Source: Confluentibacter lentus (GTDB lineage: Bacteria; Bacteroidota; Bacteroidia; Flavobacteriales; Flavobacteriaceae). From it: a stretch of DNA of 64,000 bases. This document shows, in pieces, positions 59,180 to 64,000 of this stretch (position 1 is its first letter; each line of letters starts with the position of its first letter). The stretch lies in NCBI RefSeq assembly GCF_002806995.1, contig NZ_NIHE01000001.1, positions 434,001 to 498,000 of the forward strand, read 5' to 3'. The position numbers and the translations under genes were made by a program. Under the pieces are notes generated by a model. The model was not told the origin of the DNA and did not search any database. It saw only the letters and a list, made by a program, of their open reading frames with translations.

Positions 59180-60482
59180 TAAGCATAGTTAATTTTACAA
59201 GCTTTATTCTTTTTTTATCTAAAGCTTCAATAGTAAAAACGTAATTTTTAAAATTTATTTTAGTACCCTGTTTAGGAAAACTTCCTAAGATTTCTAAAAC
59301 AAAACCAGCAACGGTTTCTGCCTCTCCTTTATGATTTTCAAAAATGTTGGTTTCTTCAATTTTTAAAATTTTATAAAAATCCTTTAAAGCAGTTTTGCCA
59401 TCAAAAATATAGTTATTTTCATCTAATTTTGAATAGGTCACATCTTCGTCATCAAACTCATCACTAATATCTCCTACTATTTCTTCAATAATATCTTCTA
59501 AGGAAACCAATCCAGACGTGCCTCCATATTCATCAACCACAACCGCTAGATGTACTTTTTTATGCTGAAATTCCGCCATTAAATCATCCAGTTTTTTCTT
59601 TTCAGGAACAAAAAACGGGTCACGCATTAAGCTTGTCCAATCAAATTCTTCCCTATCTATATAAGGCAATAAATCTTTAACATAAAGTATCCCAACGATT
59701 TGATCAATATTATCTTTAAAAACAGGAATTCTTGAATAACCATTTTCGATTATTTCTGGCATAATCTCTGAATATTTTTGGTCAATGTTGAGTGCAAAAA
59801 TGTCTATTCTTGGTCGCATAACCTGTTTGGTATCTGTATTTCCAAAAGATACGATGCCTTGCAATATTTTTTGTTCCTCTTTTGTAGTATCGTGCTCACT
59901 TGTTAATTTAAGGGCATGCGATAGTTGATTGACATTTAAATTGGTTTTTTGCTTTCCCAGTTTTTTATGGATTACTATGGTGAAGCTTCGCATAGGCAAA
60001 CTTAAAGGAGACAAAACCACATCTAAAACACTCAATGGATACGCCATGAATGTGGCAAATTTCAATTTGTTTCTACTAGCATATATTTTTGGTAGAATTT
60101 CCCCAAACAACAATATGAAAAAGGTAACAATAACAACTTCTATAAAGAATCTTAGAATGGGAGATGCAATGCCTACAAATATAAAACCTCCCAAATAAGC
60201 AAATAGAATAACGATAGATATATTTATAAAATTATTAGCAACAAGAATAGTAGCTAATAATTTTTTGGGGCGTTCTAAAAGTTTTGAAATGATTTGAATA
60301 CGCTTGGATTTCTTATCAAGTCCATCTTCAATATCGGTTTTGGTAAGGGAGAACATAGCTACTTCGGCACCAGAAATAAGTGCAGAACACGCTAAAAGCA
60401 GAAACATCAAAATAAAACCAGTGACAATTGAAAAGTCAACGGTCATAATCAACAATTTAAAACTCGGGGGGTCGGGGTCCAA
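59172..60482 (-). CDS. gldE: Gliding motility-associated protein GldE (DUF21-CBS-CorC)
   Basis: 436 residues: DUF21 membrane domain (about 15-200, three to four helices, SGAEVAMFSLTKTDIEDG), two CBS domains (about 215-340, VMRPRIDIFALN, LMAEFQHKKVHLAVVVDEYGGTSGLVSLEDIIEEIVG), then a CorC/HlyC domain. The start is TTG at 60482 (MDPDPPSF); an ATG twelve codons later is possible. The TTG choice fits a TATATTTG element at 60518-60525 that leaves a 28-base leader. Conserved order mutY-ssb-gldE-gldD. Confidence 0.92.
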   Translation of the reverse strand: MDPDPPSFKLLIMTVDFSIVTGFILMFLLLACSALISGAEVAMFSLTKTDIEDGLDKKSKRIQIISKLLERPKKLLATILVANNFINISIVILFAYLGGFIFVGIASPILRFFIEVVIVTFFILLFGEILPKIYASRNKLKFATFMAYPLSVLDVVLSPLSLPMRSFTIVIHKKLGKQKTNLNVNQLSHALKLTSEHDTTKEEQKILQGIVSFGNTDTKQVMRPRIDIFALNIDQKYSEIMPEIIENGYSRIPVFKDNIDQIVGILYVKDLLPYIDREEFDWTSLMRDPFFVPEKKKLDDLMAEFQHKKVHLAVVVDEYGGTSGLVSLEDIIEEIVGDISDEFDDEDVTYSKLDENNYIFDGKTALKDFYKILKIEETNIFENHKGEAETVAGFVLEILGSFPKQGTKINFKNYVFTIEALDKKRIKLVKLTMLND

Positions 60483-60517
60483 ATATTTTGGTATTAGTTA
60501 AACAAATAAAAGTAATT

Positions 60518-60525
60518 CAAATATA
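60518..60525 (-). promoter_or_regulatory. Candidate -7 element for gldE-gldD
   Basis: TATATTTG on the minus strand, lying at the end of ssb, giving a short leader ahead of the gldE start. Confidence 0.5.
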
Positions 60526-60527
60526 AT

Positions 60528-60980
60528 TTAAAAAGGCAAATCATCCTCTTCATCTTCAATAGGAGGCTCATTAACCTTGTTTTTTACTGGTTCAGGTTTT
60601 GGCATCGTTACACTATTGGATGTTACATTACCTTCACTTTCTTTTTTGGTGGTTAAAAAAGTAAAATCCGTACATTGAATTTCGGTAGAATACCTATCTT
60701 GCCCATTTTCATCCTGCCACTTTCTGGTTTTCAATCTACCTTCAATATAAACCTTGTCGCCTTTACTTAAGTACTTTTCACATATTTCAGCGCCTTTATT
60801 TCTCACTACAATATTGTGCCATTCGGTATTTGTGATACGCTCATTAGTTTGTTTGCTTATGTAGGTTTCATTTGTTGCTAACGGAAAACGACCAACGCAA
60901 CCGCCACCTTCAAAATAATGCATTTTCACTTCATCGCCTAAATGCCCAATCAGCATTACTTTATTTAATGTCCCAGACAT
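60528..60980 (-). CDS. ssb: Single-stranded DNA-binding protein
   Basis: 150 residues: OB fold (1-108: LNKVMLIGHLGDEVKMHYFEGGGCVGRFPLATNE, TEWHNIVVRNKGAEICEKYLSKGDKVYIEGRLKTRKWQDENGQDRYSTEI) and a short linker ending in the acidic tip EDEEDDLPF that recruits repair and replication partners. Start at ATG 60980 because the in-frame alternative at 61004 overlaps the -7 element TAATTTTG (61002-61009). Confidence 0.96.
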   Translation of the reverse strand: MSGTLNKVMLIGHLGDEVKMHYFEGGGCVGRFPLATNETYISKQTNERITNTEWHNIVVRNKGAEICEKYLSKGDKVYIEGRLKTRKWQDENGQDRYSTEIQCTDFTFLTTKKESEGNVTSNSVTMPKPEPVKNKVNEPPIEDEEDDLPF

Positions 60981-61001
60981 AATTGTTTTATTTATTGATA
61001 G

Positions 61002-61009
61002 CAAAATTA
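61002..61009 (-). promoter_or_regulatory. Candidate -7 element for ssb
   Basis: TAATTTTG, minus strand, 22 bases ahead of the ssb ATG at 60980; excludes the in-frame ATG at 61004. Confidence 0.5.
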
Positions 61010-61069
61010 CTCAATTGCCCATCATTTTTTTAAAATTAGTAAAAAATTATGATTGCCAATATATTTTTT

Positions 61070-62113
61070 CTACTGAAAATTAAAGGTTTCAATAAAATTT
61101 CCTATCACGATAGGCACAGCATAATTACGAACTTCGCTTATGGGAATGCCATTAGCCAATGGTGCATTTATGGTTACAATCCAAAATTTAGTGTATAAAT
61201 GTTGGTGAGATAGTTTATGGATTATTGTGTCTTTATTATATAGTGAAACTTCAAAAGGGATTTTTTTCAATAAATGATGCTGTTTAATTAGTTGATTGAA
61301 AGTTTCATAATTCACCTCATGTTCTGTTTCAATTAATGGAAATTGATACAAATTCTGCCAAATACCTTTCTCTTTTCTTTTTTCCAAAACAGTCTTGTTA
61401 TCTTCTGACACTAAGACCAAAAAATTAAAATATTTCTTCTTTGCCTTAGCGGCTTTAATCTTAACAGGTAATTCTGAAACTCGATTGTTTTTTAAAGCTA
61501 CACAACTATCTTGAAAAGGACAAACTACACAATTGGGATTTTGAGGTTTGCATTGTAAGGCACCAAATTCCATAATGGCTTGGTTAAATTCCGCAGGGTT
61601 ATTTTTATCTATAAGTTGATGCGCCAATTGTTTAAATTCATTAGCACCTTTGCTTGAGTTTATGGGTGTATCGATACCAAAATAACGGGACAGTACTCTG
61701 TATACATTCCCGTCAACAACAGCCTCTGGTTCGTTGAAGCAAATGGAAGCTATGGCACTTGCGGTATAATCACCTACACCTTTTAGCTTTAACAACTCCT
61801 GGTAGGTATTTGGGAAAACACCGTCAAGTTCATCAACGATGTACTTCGCCGTAGCGTGTAAATTTCTTGCTCGGGAATAATAACCTAAGCCTTGCCATAA
61901 TTTTAAAACCTGGCTTTCTTGCGCATTGGCAAGATGAAAAATGGACGGGAACTGCTTTAAAAACGCTTCATAATAAGGCAGACCTTGAACAATTTGGGTT
62001 TGTTGCAATATGATTTCTGATAACCAAATGTAATAAGGGTTACTAGTTTGCCGCCAAGGAAGCTCTCTCTTATTGTTTGAATACCAACTAATTAAGGTTT
62101 TTGAAAATATCAT
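61070..62113 (-). CDS. mutY: A/G-specific adenine glycosylase
   Basis: 347 residues from the ATG at 62113. Removes adenine mispaired with 8-oxoguanine. HhH region LKGVGDYTASAIASICFNEPEAVVDGNVYRVLSRYFGI with catalytic Asp in VDGN; iron-sulphur loop CKPQNPNCVVCPFQDSC (C-x6-C-x2-C-x5-C); C-terminal NUDIX-like domain about 225-347. The 5' ATG at 62137 overlaps the -7 element TATTTTTG (62135-62142), so 62113 is preferred. Confidence 0.96.
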   Translation of the reverse strand: MIFSKTLISWYSNNKRELPWRQTSNPYYIWLSEIILQQTQIVQGLPYYEAFLKQFPSIFHLANAQESQVLKLWQGLGYYSRARNLHATAKYIVDELDGVFPNTYQELLKLKGVGDYTASAIASICFNEPEAVVDGNVYRVLSRYFGIDTPINSSKGANEFKQLAHQLIDKNNPAEFNQAIMEFGALQCKPQNPNCVVCPFQDSCVALKNNRVSELPVKIKAAKAKKKYFNFLVLVSEDNKTVLEKRKEKGIWQNLYQFPLIETEHEVNYETFNQLIKQHHLLKKIPFEVSLYNKDTIIHKLSHQHLYTKFWIVTINAPLANGIPISEVRNYAVPIVIGNFIETFNFQ

Positions 62114-62134
62114 GGACTCATTATATCGAGCAAA

Positions 62135-62142
62135 CAAAAATA
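62135..62142 (-). promoter_or_regulatory. Candidate -7 element for mutY
   Basis: TATTTTTG, minus strand, 21 bases from the mutY ATG at 62113. Confidence 0.45.
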
Positions 62143-62175
62143 AACGTTTATAATCTTAAATTTTAATGAATTAGG

Positions 62176-62208
62176 TTTGAAATATTGAATTTTTAATTCC
62201 TATATTTG
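62176..62208 (+). promoter_or_regulatory. Promoter of the HU gene (-33 and -7)
   Basis: TTTG (62176-62179) and TATATTTG (62201-62208), 21 bases apart, full match to the Bacteroidota promoter pattern, 42 bases before the HU ATG. Confidence 0.75.
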
Positions 62209-62250
62209 CATCCCTTTTAAATATATAATAACCAAAATAAAATATTAAAA

Positions 62251-62541
62251 ATGACGAAGGCTGATATAGTAGCAAAAATTTCTGAGAAATTAGGAATTGA
62301 AAAAGGAGATGTTCAAGCAACTGTTGAAACATTTATGGAAGAAGTAAAAACTTCATTAGAAAGTGGAGATAATGTTTACCTAAGAGGTTTTGGTAGCTTC
62401 ATTATTAAAACAAGAGCAGAAAAAACAGGTAGAAATATTTCTAAAAATACCACTATTAAAATTCCTGCGCATAATATCCCTGCGTTTAAACCTGCAAAAG
62501 TTTTTGTTGAAGGTGTTAAAGGTAGTGTTGAAGTAAAATAA
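62251..62541 (+). CDS. HU/IHF family DNA-binding protein
   Basis: 96 residues: MTKADIVAKISEKLGIEKGDVQATVETFMEEVKTSLESGDNVYLRGFGSFIIKTRAEKTGRNISKNTTIKIPAHNIPAFKPAK, a canonical HU with the DNA-contacting arm GRNI..TIKIPAHNIP. Bends chromosomal DNA as a dimer. The 30-residue basic protein follows after 39 bases, probably on the same transcript, ended by the terminator at 62676. Confidence 0.97.
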   Translation: MTKADIVAKISEKLGIEKGDVQATVETFMEEVKTSLESGDNVYLRGFGSFIIKTRAEKTGRNISKNTTIKIPAHNIPAFKPAKVFVEGVKGSVEVK

Positions 62542-62580
62542 CGCATTAAAATAAATTATTAATCAAAAAATATACTATTT

Positions 62581-62673
62581 ATGCCAAGTGGTAAAAAACG
62601 TAAAAGACATAAGGTTGCAACGCACAAGCGTAAAAAACGTAGACGCGCTAATCGTCACAAAAAGAAAAAATAA
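62581..62673 (+). CDS. 30-residue, highly basic ribosome-like protein
   Basis: ATG 62581 to TAA 62673. The protein starts MPSGKKRKRHKVATHKRK and ends RRANRHKKKK: 22 of 30 residues are Lys, Arg or His. It has no acidic residue. Too short for family searches but looks like the small extra ribosomal protein reported between HU and the RNase gene in Flavobacteriaceae (possibly the bL38-type or a bS-like protein; I am not sure which). Position after HU, and before a terminator, argues that it is a real gene. Confidence 0.8.
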   Translation: MPSGKKRKRHKVATHKRKKRRRANRHKKKK

Positions 62674-62675
62674 TT

Positions 62676-62708
62676 CGAAGAAGTAGTTATAACAAACTAC
62701 TTTTTTCG
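62676..62708 (+). terminator. Terminator after the 30-residue protein gene
   Basis: AAGTAGTT / AACTACTT 8-bp stem (62681-62688 and 62695-62702) with a 6-base loop and T-run; outer CGAA/TTCG extends it. Confidence 0.8.
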
Positions 62709-62796
62709 ATTTAAAAAAACGCTCTTTGAAATGAGGTTTTGAAACGTATTAAACTTTTACGTGAATTAATCTCCACGGACTTAAAAAATCCTGTGA

Positions 62797-62887
62797 AATA
62801 CCTTAACCAAATATTTGATAAAATTCGATATTGTTCAATTTAAGGTATTCAATCTGACTGTTGAAAAACAATATCAATGATCAGATT
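62797..62887 (+). promoter_or_regulatory. Two consecutive hairpins upstream of the RNase E/G gene
   Basis: AATACCTTAA / TTAAGGTATT (62797-62806 with 62840-62849), followed by AATCTGA / TCAGATT (62851-62857 with 62881-62887). They lie within the spacer about 150 bases before the RNase start; role (leader or separate small RNA) not known. Confidence 0.5.
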
Positions 62888-62920
62888 AAAAAATAATGTA
62901 TAATCCATCTGTACGGTTTG

Positions 62921-62959
62921 GTTGTTCGTTGTTAGTTGTTGGTCGTTGGTTGATCGTTC
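62921..62959. repeat. Heptamer tandem repeat (GTTGTTN)n
   Basis: Units GTTGTTC, GTTGTTA, GTTGTTG, GTCGTTG, GTTGATC, GTTC: period 7 with drift, 5.5 copies, G/T-rich on the plus strand. Confidence 0.85.
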
Positions 62960-62993
62960 TAAAGCTTTAAAACTTTTTTACTTTCTACTGTAG

Positions 62994-63014
62994 CTTTTAA
63001 CTTTTAACTTTTAA
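62994..63014. repeat. Heptamer tandem repeat (CTTTTAA)x3
   Basis: Three perfect CTTTTAA units followed by CTTAAA, 30 bases before the RNase E/G start codon; close enough to change its leader length. Confidence 0.9.
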
Positions 63015-63043
63015 CTTAAAAAGTATGGATAAAAATTAACTCA

Positions 63044-64000
63044 ATGGATAAAGAATTGATCATTAGATCTAGTTCCGAGCATGTTGATTTTGCCTTATTA
63101 AAAGATGGAAGACTTATTGAATTACAAAAAGAAGAAGGTGGTAACAACTTTTCTGTTGGTGATGTGTTTATAGCCAAAATTAGAAAATCTGTTCCTGGTT
63201 TAAATGCTGCATTTGTTAATGTAGGTTATGAGAAAGATGCATTTTTGCATTATCATGATTTAGGGCCAAAGCTCCCTTCCCTTTTAAAATTCACAAAAAA
63301 TGTAAGCGCAGGTAAACAAAAAGATTTCTCTTTAAAAAATTTCCCATTTGAAAAAGATATTGATAAAGACGGCAAAATTGCCGATGTCTTAAAATCAAAT
63401 CAATCGCTATTGGTACAAATAGTAAAAGAACCCATATCAACCAAAGGCCCAAGGGTAAGCTCCGAGCTTTCCATTGCCGGAAGATATATTGTTTTAGTGC
63501 CTTTTTCCAACCGTATTTCCATTTCTCAAAAAATAGAAGACAAAGAAGAAAAAGACCGGTTAAAACGATTGGTAAAAAGCATAACGCCGCCGGGGTTTGG
63601 CATTATTGTACGCACTGTAGCACAAGGCAAAAAAGTAGCCGAACTAGATAAAGATTTACAAAATTTGCTAAGTCGTTGGACTGCAATGTGTAAAAAACTT
63701 ATTAAAGCACACCATCCAAGTAAAGTATTGGGAGAAATGAATAAAGCCTCGTCCATTTTACGAGACATATTTAATGATACCTTTACAAGTATTCATGTTG
63801 ATGATGAAGAGCTTTATTATCAAATAAAAGATTATGTGCAGGAAATTGCACCAAATAAAGAATCAATAGTTAAATTGTATCAAGCAAACGTTCCAATATT
63901 CGAAAAATTCGGGATTGAAAGACAAATAAAAACCTCTTTCGGTAAAACCGTATCTATGGCAAAAGGCGCCTATTTAATTATAGAGCACACCGAAGCACTA
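63044..64000 (+). CDS. rng: Ribonuclease E/G, partial (3' end beyond window)
   Basis: 319 residues present. Reads KELIIRSSSEHVDFALLKDGRLIELQKEEGGNNFSVGDVFIAKIRKSVPGLNAAFVNVGYEKDAFLHYHDLGP (S1-domain start), VQIVKEPISTKGPRVSSELSIAGRYIVLVPFSNRISISQKI and LRDIFNDTFTSIHVDD: RNase E/G family endonuclease cutting single-stranded AU-rich RNA and maturing rRNA. The window cuts it in the middle. The start ATG at 63044 follows the heptamer arrays. Located downstream of HU, as in other Flavobacteriaceae. Confidence 0.95.
   Translation, partial: MDKELIIRSSSEHVDFALLKDGRLIELQKEEGGNNFSVGDVFIAKIRKSVPGLNAAFVNVGYEKDAFLHYHDLGPKLPSLLKFTKNVSAGKQKDFSLKNFPFEKDIDKDGKIADVLKSNQSLLVQIVKEPISTKGPRVSSELSIAGRYIVLVPFSNRISISQKIEDKEEKDRLKRLVKSITPPGFGIIVRTVAQGKKVAELDKDLQNLLSRWTAMCKKLIKAHHPSKVLGEMNKASSILRDIFNDTFTSIHVDDEELYYQIKDYVQEIAPNKESIVKLYQANVPIFEKFGIERQIKTSFGKTVSMAKGAYLIIEHTEAL

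Larger units (their letters stand above)
62674..63043. other. 370-bp spacer before the RNase E/G gene
   Basis: Holds, in order: a terminator (62676-62708), two hairpins (62797-62849 and 62851-62887), a heptamer array (62921-62959), a second heptamer array (62994-63014). No open frame is convincing. Confidence 0.7.

Noticed and set aside
62921-63014. CRISPR-like repeats near the right end
   Set aside because: Units are only 7 bases and contiguous with no spacers; no cas genes in the window.

Overview
The window is chromosomal DNA of an AT-rich marine-type Flavobacteriaceae (Bacteroidota). Evidence: gliding genes gldD and gldE, the order mutY-ssb-gldE-gldD, many Bacteroidota-specific families (DUF4271, DUF4296, DUF3098, DUF3127, DUF4199, DUF4301), TonB-dependent receptors with a carboxypeptidase-like N-terminal domain, ATP-type PEP carboxykinase, alpha2-type GlyRS, and repeated TAnnTTTG (-7) promoter elements in place of the E. 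coli -10 box. No rRNA, tRNA, CRISPR array, insertion sequence or prophage was seen. Both edges cut genes (tyrS at the left, an RNase E/G gene at the right).

Layout. 1-7.7 kb: tyrS (partial), SDR epimerase, DUF4296, dihydroorotase, polyprenol-phosphate mannosyltransferase, DUF4271, hemD and pckA. 7.7-17.9 kb: small membrane and lipoproteins, an Lrp regulator, glyS, comF, three tandem paralogous secreted proteins, a large CRTAC1-type FG-GAP lipoprotein, an Ig-like lipoprotein and a nitrilase. 17.9-20.2 kb: a very AT-rich spacer and two GT2 glycosyltransferases. 20.3-27.8 kb: membrane-anchored MutS-like ATPase, zinc peptidase, alanine dehydrogenase, SemiSWEET, DUF6370 and leuS. 27.9-34.3 kb: EamA, ftsX, DUF3098, glycerate kinase, uppP-truB, a TonB-C-like protein and a thioredoxin-fold protein. 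34.4-38.3 kb: tag, a candidate TM-STING protein standing alone, a GH2 enzyme and aat. 38.4-42 kb: DUF3127, histidine kinase plus a tail-anchored zinc-ribbon protein, HIT protein, greA with a structured leader. 42-48 kb: a thiamine locus (TPP riboswitch, TonB receptor, PnuC-type transporter, NadR-like ATPase, thiamine-binding protein) with arfB and DUF4301 embedded. 48-51.5 kb: GGGPS-family synthase, PPTase, ahcY and a Vsr-like nuclease. 51.5-56.3 kb: small proteins, phytase and its TonB receptor. 56.5-64 kb: rpmA, rplU (with a long C-terminal extension), DUF4199, gldD/gldE, ssb, mutY, HU, a 30-residue basic protein and an RNase E/G gene.

Most distinctive points: (1) the gene at 35018-35653 reads as two membrane helices plus a STING cyclic-dinucleotide receptor domain, with no CD-NTase anywhere in the window; (2) five arrays of 7-bp tandem repeats, each with its own unit, one of them inside the leuS reading frame; (3) small palindromic elements, including two copies whose stems differ by a compensatory base pair and one embedded in the signal-peptide region of the thiamine receptor; (4) a greA leader with mutually exclusive pairings; (5) a DUF3127 protein ending in the same acidic DDLPF tip as SSB.
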